Assembly: GCF_000292245.2 (NCBI RefSeq)
Contig: NZ_ALPT02000003.1
Location: forward strand, 1 to 64,000
Source: Alkalihalobacillus alcalophilus ATCC 27647 = CGMCC 1.3604
Lineage (GTDB): Bacteria; Bacillota; Bacilli; Bacillales; Bacillaceae_D
Length of the DNA: 64,000 nucleotides
Direction of reading: 5' to 3'
Part shown: positions 27,130-36,590 of the stretch, one piece after another
Numbering within the stretch: position 1 is the first letter of the stretch
How the letters are laid out: the number at the start of each line of letters is the position of its first letter
Position numbers and translations under genes: made by a program
Notes under the pieces: generated by a model
Told to the model about the DNA's origin: nothing
Databases searched by the model: none
Seen by the model: the letters and a program-made list of their open reading frames with translations, nothing else

Positions 27130-28743
27130 TTACCCCGCTATATCTCGCTTCCGATAAAAAATGAATCCACATATCGTTATCGCTTTTGCCACTATAACTA
27201 AAAGAATCATCACCCAAACATTCATCTCATCGACTGGAATTTGTGGCACATATTCAAAAACTGAAATACCCTTCATCCAGCCTGGAAAATCAAGTAAATC
27301 GCCAAGATAAACAACGATAAAACCATACACTATATATGCCCAAATAGCCGCCGTTACTTTTGGAACTAGACCGACCAACAAGATAGCCAAACCAACTACG
27401 ACCCAAATTGCCGGTAAATAGACAAGAGCTGCCCCCAAAATACTTCCAAATGATAACGCCTTATCCATCACCGTACTTCCAACTGACCATAAGCCAACCG
27501 CCAGTAGTAGTTGCATCACCATACTCACGACAATCGCTAAAACGTAATAACTTCCGAGCACTTTAGTACGTGATAGGGCACGACTATAATAATACTCCAT
27601 CCGATTTTTATTTTCTTCCCCTTTCAATTTTAATACGACCATTACAGCTGGAATCGCACTAAATAACGACATAATCGCCATTAAAAGTGTGACGAACTGC
27701 TCCGTCATCGTGCTGCTTGAATCTTCAGGAATAAAGGCTTGCATAATTTCTAAATCGACAAAGTAAGTTTCTAGTTCTCCTAAAATCGATCCAAAAGTAG
27801 CACTTAGTACAAAGAGACCAATTGCCCAAGCAATAATATTCGTGCGCTGCAGTCTAAGTGCAAGACCGATGGGTGTTTGTAAAAAACGTGAAGCGTGTTT
27901 GTTCCCTTTTTTTACAGGAAGAAACCCTGAGTCTATATCACGAATCGCATTTAAAAAGAATCCAATAGTAGCAACAATAATAGCAACTCCCATTAATAAG
28001 AAAACAGGCCACCAATTATTGTCTAAAAAAACAGACGTTCTAACCGTCCAACCGAGGGGAGAGAATAAAGAAACCGTTTCATTACCAACATCCCCTATTG
28101 CCCGTACAAGATAAGTACCAATTAAAAAAGCAAAAGACAGCCCTACTGTCCCCTTTGAAGTTTCCGCTAATTGAGCAAATAAAATCGCAAAACTACCAAA
28201 CAAGAGGCCAGTTGTCCCTAAAACCAGACTGTATAAAAAAGAACTACTAAAATCAATTCCTTCAATTCCAAGCGTACCTAACCCGATTCCAGTCAAAAGA
28301 ACTAAAAGTCCATTAGTAAGAAGTAAAACAAGCGTAGCAGCACTTAAATAAGCGAGACGTCCGACAGGAAGAGAGCCAATCATTTCAGTCCGACCATCCT
28401 CTTCATCAGCACGAGTACTCTTACTCACCAGTAAAATACTCATTATCGCCACAGCGATCGCTGTAAAAAGCAACATCTCATAAGAAAAAATAACTCCAAT
28501 TCCAACATTCGTTACGTCAGCTAAATCGTATCCACTTCCAACCATTGCTTTCATCGCCGGATTTTCCATCGTCAAGGCAAAAGCTTGTTTTGATTGTTCA
28601 TCTGGATAAATACTCGGATAAGAGGCTGCCGCAGCCAACGTAATGCCTACTATGCCTAACAACCAAAAGAGAATTTTAAGGCGTTGTTGTTTCACCATCA
28701 GTTTCGAAATCGCCACTGTGCCTTTAAATAATCGAGAATACAT
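27130..28743 (-). CDS. ABC-2 type exporter permease (two-half, tetronasin/antibiotic-type)
   Basis: The 537-residue protein has about twelve membrane segments in two similar halves, as in the ABC-2 exporters of the TnrB/tetronasin type. Conserved-looking regions: RADEEDGRTEMIGSLPVGR (about 111-129) and KNRMEYYYSRALSRTKVLGS (about 373-392), the matching loops of the two halves. It overlaps the ATPase gene by one base (TAATG), so the two form one transporter. Confidence 0.9.
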   Translation of the reverse strand: MYSRLFKGTVAISKLMVKQQRLKILFWLLGIVGITLAAAASYPSIYPDEQSKQAFALTMENPAMKAMVGSGYDLADVTNVGIGVIFSYEMLLFTAIAVAIMSILLVSKSTRADEEDGRTEMIGSLPVGRLAYLSAATLVLLLTNGLLVLLTGIGLGTLGIEGIDFSSSFLYSLVLGTTGLLFGSFAILFAQLAETSKGTVGLSFAFLIGTYLVRAIGDVGNETVSLFSPLGWTVRTSVFLDNNWWPVFLLMGVAIIVATIGFFLNAIRDIDSGFLPVKKGNKHASRFLQTPIGLALRLQRTNIIAWAIGLFVLSATFGSILGELETYFVDLEIMQAFIPEDSSSTMTEQFVTLLMAIMSLFSAIPAVMVVLKLKGEENKNRMEYYYSRALSRTKVLGSYYVLAIVVSMVMQLLLAVGLWSVGSTVMDKALSFGSILGAALVYLPAIWVVVGLAILLVGLVPKVTAAIWAYIVYGFIVVYLGDLLDFPGWMKGISVFEYVPQIPVDEMNVWVMILLVIVAKAITICGFIFYRKRDIAG

Positions 28744-29657
28744 TACACCGTACCCCCAACCCTAGAATCCTTGTGTTCTGTCCCTTGATAATGACGCATA
28801 AATAAATCCTCTAAAGCTGGCGGTGCACTTTCTAACTTTACAAGACCAAGTTGACTAATGTGGCGAATCACCGCATCAATTTCTTCTGTATCCACTTGAA
28901 AGGTAAACTCTGAATCAACCTCTTGAACATTGTGAACTCCCTTCAGCTCATTTAACAAAACGACCGGTTCTTTTGTTTTGATAACCATATTCGTCCGTGT
29001 CAAGTGGCGTAGTTCATCGAGCGTCCCAGTTTCAATGATTTTGCCTTGGCGAATAATTCCAACTCGATCACATAACTTCTCGACTTCAGATAAAATATGG
29101 CTCGAAAGCAAGACGCTTTTTCCTGCCTTTTTTGCTTCCAATACACATTCCTGAAAAATATGCTCCATTAAGGGGTCAAGCCCTGAAGTTGGCTCATCTA
29201 AAATAAACAAGTCTACATCAGATGCAAAGGCCGCAACTAAAGCGACTTTTTGCCGATTTCCTTTTGAATAAGTACGACATTTTTTTGTCGGATCTAAGGC
29301 GAATCGTTGAATTAACTCCTCGCGTCTTTCCTTATTTCCTCCACCACGTAATTTAAGGAATAAATCAATTACTTCTCCCCCCGATAAATTTGGCCAAAGG
29401 TTCACATCACCAGGAACATAAGCAATTCGTTGATGAATATCTACTGCATCTTGCCAAACGTCCTTCCCAAAAATCTTTGCATTACCACCTGTCGCTTTTA
29501 AAATTCCGAGTAAAACCCGAATCGTCGTAGATTTCCCCGCTCCATTTGGACCAATAAAACCAAAGACCTCGCCTTTTTTCACTTCAAGATTTACTCCGTT
29601 TAAAGCTTTAAACTTGCCGAATTCTTTTTGTAAATGGTTAATTTCAATGACAGGCAT
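28743..29657 (-). CDS. ABC transporter ATP-binding protein
   Basis: The 304-residue ATPase has Walker A GFIGPNGAGKST (about 33-44), a variant signature YSKGNRQKVALVAAF, Walker B LFILDEPTSGLD and a switch His in SSHILSEVE. A C-terminal accessory part of about 85 residues follows, as in drug-export ATPases. It is coupled to the downstream permease and divergent from a TetR gene. Confidence 0.94.
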   Translation of the reverse strand: MPVIEINHLQKEFGKFKALNGVNLEVKKGEVFGFIGPNGAGKSTTIRVLLGILKATGGNAKIFGKDVWQDAVDIHQRIAYVPGDVNLWPNLSGGEVIDLFLKLRGGGNKERREELIQRFALDPTKKCRTYSKGNRQKVALVAAFASDVDLFILDEPTSGLDPLMEHIFQECVLEAKKAGKSVLLSSHILSEVEKLCDRVGIIRQGKIIETGTLDELRHLTRTNMVIKTKEPVVLLNELKGVHNVQEVDSEFTFQVDTEEIDAVIRHISQLGLVKLESAPPALEDLFMRHYQGTEHKDSRVGGTV

Positions 29658-29717
29658 TATCCTTCACTCCTCATATAAGCAACATTTTTTATTTAGTTTT
29701 GAAATATTTTTATCTAT

Positions 29718-29768
29718 ATAGTTCATAATATATAAAAATAACTCCTTTGACAATACTTTATGAACTAT
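29718..29768 (-). promoter_or_regulatory. Promoter of the ABC operon framed by inverted 11-bp arms (TetR site)
   Basis: On the minus strand TTGTCA-N17-TATTAT forms a sigma-A promoter. The arm ATAGTTCATAA lies just upstream of the -35 and TTATGAACTAT overlaps the -10 (29718-29728 and 29758-29768 on the window, arms 29 bp apart). The arrangement suggests the divergent TetR binds both arms and blocks the promoter. Confidence 0.7.
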
Positions 29769-29820
29769 TTCCATTGTTTTATTACATAATTTTGATAAAC
29801 TTACTTTAGAGGTGAAAGAA

Positions 29821-30407
29821 ATGAATGGTTTTGAAAGACGCAAAGAACAAAAGAAAAAGAACATTTTAGAAGCTTCACTAGCCTTATTTAAAGAATATGG
29901 CATTCAAAAGGTTTCGATTGCGGAAATCGCCCAAAAAGCCAACGTGTCCCAAGTGACTATATATAATTATTTTGAAAGCAAAGACAATTTAGTTCAGCAC
30001 GTTTTTAAATATTATGTCGACCTAGTTTGGGAAGAACAAAAAGCACTATTTGACTTAGACCTTCCTTTTAAAGAAAAATTAAACGTATGATGTTTGAAAA
30101 AAGTGATTTGGCCGATGAAATAGGAGAGAAATTTTTCCAAGATTTTATGCTCGATTATTCAAACGGAAAAAGTTATGTCGAAGAACTTTATATAAAAGAA
30201 GGGCTTCCTAGATTAATCGAATTATTTAATGTAGGAAAAGAACAAGGTCATATCGATCAGAGTATTTCAAATGAAGCTATGTTACTTTATCTACAGATGT
30301 TTAAAGAATTTATGCAACGCAAAGACATAGCCCAAACCCTTTTACCGTTAACTGAGGATCTAACGAAGCTATTCTTTTACGGCATCGTCGGTGAAAAAGA
30401 CAGATAG
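29821..30407 (+). pseudogene. TetR family regulator, split by an apparent one-base frameshift
   Basis: The first frame (to 30090) holds the DNA-binding domain with VSIAEIAQKANVSQVTIYNY; the second (from 30087) holds the C-terminal ligand/dimer part starting MMFEKSDLADEIGEKFF. One extra A in the A5 run near 30072-30076 would join them (EKIKRMMFEK) into about 195 residues, the normal size. Alternatively the overlapping ATGA could let a second polypeptide be made. Start at 29821 follows AGAGGTG. The gene is divergent from the ABC exporter operon, its likely target. Confidence 0.85.
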
Positions 30408-30429
30408 GGGAGTCAGGTCGCTCCTCTAT

Positions 30430-30600
30430 TTTTGTAACAGCAACTGTTTAGTTGCCTCCACTCCCTTTTGGTAACCTCTTTTCTTGTTACTCCTCTCCTT
30501 TTCCTGCCTCCATCCCCTTTTCATAACTACTTTCCTTACAGCTCTTCCCCCTTCCTTGTTTCATAACCACTTCCCTAGGTACTCCTTACTAATTTTTGCC
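30430..30600. repeat. Tandem array E: degenerate units (37-52 bp)
   Basis: TAAC markers at 30435, 30472, 30524 and 30564 give spacings of 37, 52 and 40 bp. On the minus strand the units read GTTATGAAA or GTTACCAAAAGGG followed by purine-rich DNA. GTAAC at 30471 and GTTAC at 30486 form an inverted pair. It looks like a decayed relative of the better arrays nearby. Confidence 0.45.
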
Positions 30601-30681
30601 TCATTACTAGTTGTTATTAAATACCCCTTTTTTACTTTCTTGAAAAGCTCATGAACAAACTCCCCACGATAGTCGCAACTG

Positions 30682-30790
30682 CCGATTTTGATAATAAAAA
30701 TATGGAATATGATTAAACATGATAGTCTCTCCTTTCAAAACTCTCTTGCTCTCTCTGAGCATATGCCCTAACTATTAGAAAGTTTCTCGC
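30682..30790 (-). pseudogene. Duplicated 5' end and upstream region of the cupin gene
   Basis: Codons 1-13 (MFNHIPYFYYQNR) are identical to the start of the cupin gene at 35135-35641, and about 70 bp upstream of the start are also similar (CATATGCCC, then TTAGAAAGTT). The frame then diverges to LRLSWGVCS and a stop. The rest of that paralogue is lost. Confidence 0.75.
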
Positions 30791-30805
30791 TCCATTCAAA
30801 GAAAC

Positions 30806-30840
30806 CGTCTCAAACGGGTAACCCCTTTAAGACGGTCCTT
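30806..30840 (-). terminator. Terminator of the OFA transporter gene
   Basis: ACCGTCTCAAACGGG pairs with CCCCTTTAAGACGGT with two mismatches around a short loop. It lies 70 bp after the transporter stop. Confidence 0.75.
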
Positions 30841-30908
30841 TTATCAACCATATCCCATTCAACAAAACCGAGCATTTCCAACAACGTTCGAGTGGTGACA
30901 GGCACCAC

Positions 30909-32165
30909 CTATGAGATCATCTGCTTCTGACTTGCTGCTAACTTTTGCTCGCTCTTCTTAATATCGAATTTTAATAAAATCGAAACGATAAAGGCAACTG
31001 AAATGAGTCCTAAGAAAACGAAAAAAACAGGTGTATAACTGCCTGAACGGTCATAAATTTGTGTTACAATTACCGGACCGAATACACCGCCAAGTGACCA
31101 TGTTGTTAGCAGAAAACCATGAATGGCCCCTAGTTGTTTTGTTCCAAATAAATCTCCGACAAAGGCTGGTAGGTTCGAGAAACCGCCGCCGTAACAACTT
31201 ACAACAAGTAATATAAACAGCTGAAAGAGAATAACACTCGTTGTAAATGGTAGTGTTAAGAATGCAACTACTTGTATCGCAAAGAAAATGACAAACACAT
31301 TCGGTCGCCCAATATAATCCGATAAAGCGGCCCAACCCAACCGGCCACCTCCATTAAAAATCCCCATGATCCCAACCATTGTGGCGGCCGCAGCTGCTGA
31401 TAACCCTACTACTTCCTGTGCCATTGGCGAAGCAACGGCAATCATCATAATTCCAGCCGTCGTATTAATCAGCATCATCGTCCATAGCATCCAAAATCGT
31501 CTTGTCTTGACCGCTTCAAATGCTGTAAGTTGTTGTAAATCTTTTTTGACAACTTTTTTTCCAGACGCGATATCCTTTTTCATATTAGCAGGCATCCAGC
31601 CATCCGCTGGTGGAGCGATATAAAGAGCTCCAGCTACCATTAATAAGAAATAACAGGCACCCAACACATAAAAGGTAGATTCAATCCCAATTGAGCTCAT
31701 TAAACTATCAGCGACTGGTGCAGTAATTAATGCCCCTGAACCAAAACCAAGGACAGCCATACCCGTTGCTAGCCCGCGACGATCCGGGAACCATTTTACA
31801 AGCGTCGATACAGGAGAAATATAACCAATTCCTAGCCCTAAGCCACTTGCAATCCCGTACATTGCTAAAAATAATGGAAGTGAGTCAATCATTATCGCAA
31901 CACCTGAACCCGCCTGCCCAATTCCGAAAAGGACAGCAGCAACCAAAGCTGATTTTCTTGGACCACTCTTTTCCACGAATTTTCCAAAGAAAGCAGCCGA
32001 AGTACCTGCTAATCCCATCATGATCGTAAAAGCAATGGTAACTTCTGTAGCTGTCCATCCCATCTGTTCACTAACCGGGTAAGTATACACACTATAAGCA
32101 TAAGCCCCACCAATTGACAGGTGGATGGAGATTGCGGCCAAAGCAATTAGCCATCTGTTTTTCAT
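30909..32165 (-). CDS. MFS transporter, oxalate/formate antiporter (OFA) family
   Basis: The 418-residue protein has twelve membrane segments and OFA landmarks: HLSIGGAYAYSVYTYPV near the start, GIGQAGSGVAIM, GLGLGIGYISPVSTLVKWFP and DRRGLATGMAVLGFGSGAL. A central cytoplasmic loop is at about 185-215. OFA members exchange small carboxylates such as oxalate/formate or pyruvate; the substrate is unknown here. Ribosome site GGAGGA precedes the ATG. Confidence 0.9.
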   Translation of the reverse strand: MKNRWLIALAAISIHLSIGGAYAYSVYTYPVSEQMGWTATEVTIAFTIMMGLAGTSAAFFGKFVEKSGPRKSALVAAVLFGIGQAGSGVAIMIDSLPLFLAMYGIASGLGLGIGYISPVSTLVKWFPDRRGLATGMAVLGFGSGALITAPVADSLMSSIGIESTFYVLGACYFLLMVAGALYIAPPADGWMPANMKKDIASGKKVVKKDLQQLTAFEAVKTRRFWMLWTMMLINTTAGIMMIAVASPMAQEVVGLSAAAAATMVGIMGIFNGGGRLGWAALSDYIGRPNVFVIFFAIQVVAFLTLPFTTSVILFQLFILLVVSCYGGGFSNLPAFVGDLFGTKQLGAIHGFLLTTWSLGGVFGPVIVTQIYDRSGSYTPVFFVFLGLISVAFIVSILLKFDIKKSEQKLAASQKQMIS

Positions 32166-32445
32166 ATGTAAATCCTCCTCTTCGTTGCACCAATTTTTGA
32201 GAGCTTCCTCTGCTCCGTTCCATTGAAAGCCCTTACATTAGAAGTATATAATAAATTGACTAAATAATACAACAATTTAATTAATTGTATAAATTTCGAA
32301 TACTACCCTTTGCTCATTTCCCCTTTACTTAAAAGACCCTATATTGAAAAGGTAGCGGTTTATGGTTGTTTAAAATTTCGCTCAAAAAATTATATAACAA
32401 CCGTAGAGGTTATATATGGTGATTGCACTGGAAGAGTGGCGTTTG

Positions 32446-32797
32446 TAGGACAGTTTGAGACTTATTATTTCTCTTTTGTCTTTAAAATGTGGTTATTGGA
32501 CATTCTGACTACCTTCCCTTTCTACTTTGTCCTTTAAACTTGGAATCTTGGACATTCTGACTACCTCCACTTTCTCTTTTGTCCTTGAAACTTGGAATCT
32601 TGGACATTCTGACTACCTCCACTTTCTCTTTTGTCCTTTAAACTTGGGATATTGGACATTCTGACTACCTCCACTTTCTCCTTTGTCCTTTAAACTTGGG
32701 GGATTGGACATTCTGACTCGCTTCCTTTTCTCCTTTGTCCTTTAAACTTGAGTTATTGGACATTCTGACTACCTCCACTTTCTCTTTTGTCCTAAAA
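32446..32797. repeat. Tandem array B: 7 units, 52-bp period
   Basis: The marker GGACA starts at 32448, 32498, 32550, 32602, 32654, 32706 and 32758; the last six are exactly 52 bp apart. The unit reads TTGGACATTCTGACTACC, then CACTTTCTCTTTTGTCC and TTTAAACTTGGGAT. GGACA and TGTCC in each unit are reverse complements 25 bp apart. It fills the gap between alkaline phosphatase and the OFA gene; the remaining 32280-32445 shows no gene. Confidence 0.95.
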
Positions 32798-32814
32798 CAA
32801 ATCTAATAGGAAAT

Positions 32815-32849
32815 CAAAAAAGACTCAGAGATCCATTCACCTCTAAGTC
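32815..32849 (-). terminator. Rho-independent terminator of alkaline phosphatase
   Basis: GACTCAGAG pairs with CTCTAAGTC with one mismatch, and on the minus strand the stem is followed by TTTTTTG. It lies about 40 bp after the phosphatase stop. Confidence 0.85.
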
Positions 32850-32887
32850 CTTTGATTCGATACTAATCATAGCATCTTTATTGCCAA

Positions 32888-34243
32888 TTAATGATTTTCC
32901 ACATTTAATTCAAGCTTCATTGCTTTAGCTATTCGTTTTGGTATGTCTGTATTATTTAGAACACCATGGAATAAGTGAGAGGATGGACCATAGGCATAGA
33001 GTGGAACATCGACTCCTGTATGAGCCGTTGTTGACCAACCAACATAAGCTCTCTCGCTCACGATCTCATTAATGACAATCACAAGCACCTCATCACTTGC
33101 TTCCATAATACGCTCTTCCTCTTCTTTGGTCAGCTCGATGTTGGTATAGCGTACCAAAACATCATGTGCATTGCTTCTTTCTTCATTTAATTGACTTGCC
33201 ATATAGTTTCCCGTCGCACTGACATCATGTAAAATGTCAACATTGGCTAAGTATTCATCATAACCCCCAACCGTCATGCCACCTGTCTCATGATCCCCTG
33301 CTACAACGACTAACGTATTCCCATCTTGTTCAGCAAATTCAATCGCTTTTTGTATAGCTGCTTCAAAGGCCTCAGTATCGGTCATAGCCCAAGCCGCATC
33401 ATGAGCATGTCCGGCCCAATCAATTTGACTACCTTCGACCATTAAGAAAAAGCCGTTTTCTTGCTTTGATAAAGTTTGAATCGCGACTTCCGTCATCTCA
33501 GCTAGGCTCGGTTCATTTGTAGTAGATTCACGCTCTAATTCAGAGGCCATCGCATCAGCTGCAAACAACCCTAACAGTTTAGGATAATCCTCTTGAATAG
33601 CTAACAGTTCATCTCTTGTCTCTACAAATTGAAATCCCTTCATCATCGCTTCTTCAACGACATGCTGTTTGGGTTGGGTCCCACCTTCTGATTCGGGTAG
33701 AAAATTACTTTTTCCTCCCCCCAAAAGAACATCGACCTTCTCAATCATTTGCAAGGCTATCTCTGCTTCACTCCCTCTTGACTCCACATGAGAAGCAAAA
33801 ACGGCCGGAGTCGCATGTGTAATAGTTGAAGTCGCAATCAGCCCTGTTGATTTTCCGGCTTCATTTGCTGCTTCAAGAATCGTCTTCAGCTCTTCTCCAT
33901 CTGATGAAACACTTATCATTCCATTATTTGTTTTTACACCAGTTGCCATAGCAGTTCCTGCCGCAGCAGAATCCGTCACCCAGTTATCTTCTGAATAAGT
34001 TTTCATCATTCCAACAAGCATCTGATCAAAAATCGTTTCTTCTCCTTTATAAATGCGATAGTTTGTTGCATAACCCGCCGAAAAACCATCAGGAATCATA
34101 AAAATCACATTCTTGGTCTCTTCTCCTGAGGAAGCTTCCTCATTTACTACCTCTTCTGCTCCTGCATACCGAAAAAAGAAAATAACAGCTACTAAAATCA
34201 CAAAAAAGCTTGCCACTACTCCGACCGATTTAAAAGTCTTCAT
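32888..34243 (-). CDS. Alkaline phosphatase (PhoA family), exported or membrane-anchored
   Basis: The 451-residue enzyme releases phosphate from organic esters outside the membrane. Metal and active-site residues are visible: Asp52 (FMIPDG), nucleophile Ser92 (VTDSAAAGTA), THATPAVFASH, EGSQIDWAGHAHD, VVAGDHETGGM and TTAHTG. The N-terminus has a hydrophobic stretch (about 7-24) that can be a signal peptide or anchor. Phosphate control would be expected, but no clear Pho box was found upstream. Confidence 0.95.
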   Translation of the reverse strand: MKTFKSVGVVASFFVILVAVIFFFRYAGAEEVVNEEASSGEETKNVIFMIPDGFSAGYATNYRIYKGEETIFDQMLVGMMKTYSEDNWVTDSAAAGTAMATGVKTNNGMISVSSDGEELKTILEAANEAGKSTGLIATSTITHATPAVFASHVESRGSEAEIALQMIEKVDVLLGGGKSNFLPESEGGTQPKQHVVEEAMMKGFQFVETRDELLAIQEDYPKLLGLFAADAMASELERESTTNEPSLAEMTEVAIQTLSKQENGFFLMVEGSQIDWAGHAHDAAWAMTDTEAFEAAIQKAIEFAEQDGNTLVVVAGDHETGGMTVGGYDEYLANVDILHDVSATGNYMASQLNEERSNAHDVLVRYTNIELTKEEEERIMEASDEVLVIVINEIVSERAYVGWSTTAHTGVDVPLYAYGPSSHLFHGVLNNTDIPKRIAKAMKLELNVENH

Positions 34244-34686
34244 TATCTCACTCCTCCTAAGTAATAAGTAACTTACATTTAAAAGTATATTGGATTATTA
34301 TTAAGCTCCCTTAAAAGACAAGTAAAGGAAGATTAAGCTTGTATGAAGTTTCTCTGAGCAATTGCAAAAATGAATTGCTTTTAACGGAAAAATGATTTCA
34401 AATATACATCCTTTTCCCTATCAACTTTGCTTCTAACCAAAAAAAATAAATTATTTCAGAGGGACGAGGTGTAGAGTTCAGTGAAGATTGGTAATGAATT
34501 TCCGCTATCTCTCCAATTTCGGTTCGAATAATCAGCAATTCGTAATAAAAACCACTCACAGCCAGCGTTTTCGTTATAAATTCCAAATTAGGTAAAACTG
34601 CCTCTTTCATCCCCCACAAATATAGTCCAAGCAGAAAAAAAGAGGCCCCAAAATCCATAAAATGACTTTTGGTAACCTCTTCATAT
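34244..34686. other. Non-coding stretch between alkaline phosphatase and a chemoreceptor remnant
   Basis: It must contain the alkaline phosphatase promoter, probably within 34244-34340. An 86-codon minus-strand frame (34398-34658) has no ribosome site in range and no recognisable domain, so it is not called. No other structure seen. Confidence 0.5.
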
Positions 34687-34988
34687 TTATACTTTAAACT
34701 TTTGAATAAGAGTCTGTAACTCCTCTGCTAATGTAGCTAATGTTACTGCTGTAGCTTGATCTCTTCCATCGAGGCAAGTTGTTCTTGGGTAGCTCCTGCC
34801 ATTTCATCGGCCACGGATGCATTTTCGCTGGCAATAACAAGCAGTTGATTCGACGTCGAATTCACCGCCTCTATGTTTTGGGAAATTTGCCCTGAAATAA
34901 GAGCAACCTCCTCCATTCTTGGAACAATATCCTGAAACCCTTCCATAATCGCTTTAAACTTTTCTGTCGTATTTGTAGAAATTTGCAA
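34687..34988 (-). pseudogene. Methyl-accepting chemotaxis protein, C-terminal fragment
   Basis: The fragment reads TTEKFKAIMEGFQDIVPRME, QISQNIEAVNSTSNQLLVIA and DEMAGATQEQLASMEEI, the far end of an MCP signalling coiled coil with a methylation-type segment. It then leaves frame; the neighbouring frame supplies LATLAEELQTLIQKFKV, a typical MCP end at 34687. The N-terminal sensor and membrane parts are missing. Confidence 0.8.
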
Positions 34989-35134
34989 TTTTTAGCTGAA
35001 AAGTCATACCCGGAATATTCTAAATATAGACCCAAACTAGTAGAAAATCATTCAAAATAGCCGACCACATAAATAGCAGTCGACCCGTTAGAGCATCTTA
35101 TAGGAGTACACTAAAAATTCAATCATTCTATCTA

Positions 35135-35641
35135 TTAATAATGGTGATGCTCCTCTGCTGCGATGGCAATTGCTTTCGTTTCGTGCACAGTTCCATGCGG
35201 ATGATGTGGAGGAGCATAAATGGAATACAGTTTTAACGGGATGGGACCTGTATTCAGTAGATTATGCCATTTCCCAGCTGGTATAATGATCGCATCGTCT
35301 TGTTGAACATGTTGCACATAAGTTAAATGGTTTGGCTGGTCTCCCACTTGAACAAGCCCTTGTCCCTGCTCAATCCGTAAAAACTGATCATTCTGAGGAT
35401 GTATTTCTAAACCAATATCATCCCCGACATCAATGCTCATTAGCGTGACCTGTAAATGTCCACCTGTCCATAAAGCCTTACGAAATGATTGGTTGTTTTT
35501 TGTAGCACTATCAATGTTGACAACATAAGGTTGTGGCCCATAATCCCTGTTGAAATGATTTAATTGATGATTTCTTAAAGGAACATTCGAATGATTCATC
35601 CGTCTATTTTGATAATAAAAATATGGAATATGATTAAACAT
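35135..35641 (-). CDS. Cupin-domain protein
   Basis: The 168-residue protein has a tyrosine/asparagine/histidine-rich head (MFNHIPYFYYQNRRMNHSNV), a cupin core with motif 1 GLEIHPQNDQFLRIEQG and motif 2 PAGKWHNLLNTG, and a His-rich tail (HHPHG, EEHHHY). Metal binding is likely. The head resembles those of spore-associated cupins in Bacillus; this is inference. Its first 13 codons and upstream region are duplicated at 30682-30790. Confidence 0.88.
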   Translation of the reverse strand: MFNHIPYFYYQNRRMNHSNVPLRNHQLNHFNRDYGPQPYVVNIDSATKNNQSFRKALWTGGHLQVTLMSIDVGDDIGLEIHPQNDQFLRIEQGQGLVQVGDQPNHLTYVQHVQQDDAIIIPAGKWHNLLNTGPIPLKLYSIYAPPHHPHGTVHETKAIAIAAEEHHHY

Positions 35642-35821
35642 GGCACTCTTTCCTTTCTAAAATTCACCTACTCTACCTCATCATATGCCCTTGTGATTAG
35701 AAAGTTCTTACTATCCATTCAAGTACTTAACTTCTTACTCAATGGAGCTTTATTTTTATTGTTGGCTTTTATCGTGGTAAAATAGAAACAGAATAATATC
35801 AATTAAGGAGATTTGATTCAT

Positions 35822-36571
35822 ATGGCCCGCTTGAATGAAGCCGATTTAGAACAAAAGAAACTAGAAAGAAAAGAACAAATTGAATCCCTCTTAATGGCTA
35901 TCGGCTTACCAATTGCGATTATGGTCATGTTCGTTTATGTTTTTGGGGGTGCCATTCAAACGGGCACCGATTATGTTAATTATGTGGTTCCTGGCGTCAT
36001 TATTACATGTGTCGGATTTGGAAGTTCTTTAATTACGATCAGTGTTACACAAGATATGGTAGGTGGTTTGTTTGAACGCTTCCGCACGATGCCACTCCTC
36101 CCGTCCTCTTTAATGCTCGGTCATGTCATCGGAGGGTTTGTTCGTAACGCGATGGCAACGACCGTCATTTTCCTTGTGGCATAACTTATTGGCTTCCAAC
36201 CAAATGCAAGCTTTCTCGATTGGCTCGGAGTCATTGGCATTTTATCTTTTTTTATGTTTTCTTTAAACTGGCTGTTTGTCGCAATTGGCTTACTCACTAA
36301 AAGTGTCGAAACCGCCAACGCTGCCACATTCCCGATGTTATTTTTACCCTATGTAAGCAGTTCCTTTATTCCGACAGAGACGATGCCTTCTTGGTTACAC
36401 GCTTTAGCTGAAAACCAGCCGATGACCCCGCTTATCGAAACGGTGCGTGGACTGCTGCTTGGGACACCGATTGATAACAACCTTTGGTTAACGTTAGCCT
36501 GGTTTGGTGGTTTGTTTATCATATCATTTGTACTTGCCACTCTTTTATTTAAAAAGCGTAAACAGAACTAA
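35822..36571 (+). pseudogene. ABC-2 type permease with an in-frame stop and foreign N-terminus
   Basis: The frame runs from ATG 35822 to TAA at 36182 and continues in the same frame to 36571. The membrane part (VVPGVIITCVGFGSSLITIS, FERFRTMPLLPSSLMLGHVI, then after the stop LPYVSSSFIPTETMPSWLHA and NQPMTPLIETVRGLLLG) is a DrrB-like ABC-2 permease. The first 22 residues (MARLNEADLEQKKLERKEQI) are hydrophilic and unlike a DrrB start, as if another gene were fused there. No ATPase partner lies next to it. Confidence 0.82.
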
Positions 36572-36590
36572 ACAGTCGTTCTTACTAAAC

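Noticed and set aside
32310..32537. 75-codon frame entering array B
   Set aside because: No ribosome site or conserved features; ends within the repeats.
34244..34340. Pho box upstream of alkaline phosphatase
   Set aside because: TTAATA-like words are present but not in the 11-bp spaced TTAACA pattern of PhoP sites.
34398..34658. 86-codon minus-strand frame after alkaline phosphatase
   Set aside because: No ribosome site at a useful distance and no recognisable domain.
35822..36571. Programmed read-through of the in-frame TAA in the permease
   Set aside because: No context for recoding is visible, and the foreign N-terminus and missing ATPase already suggest decay.
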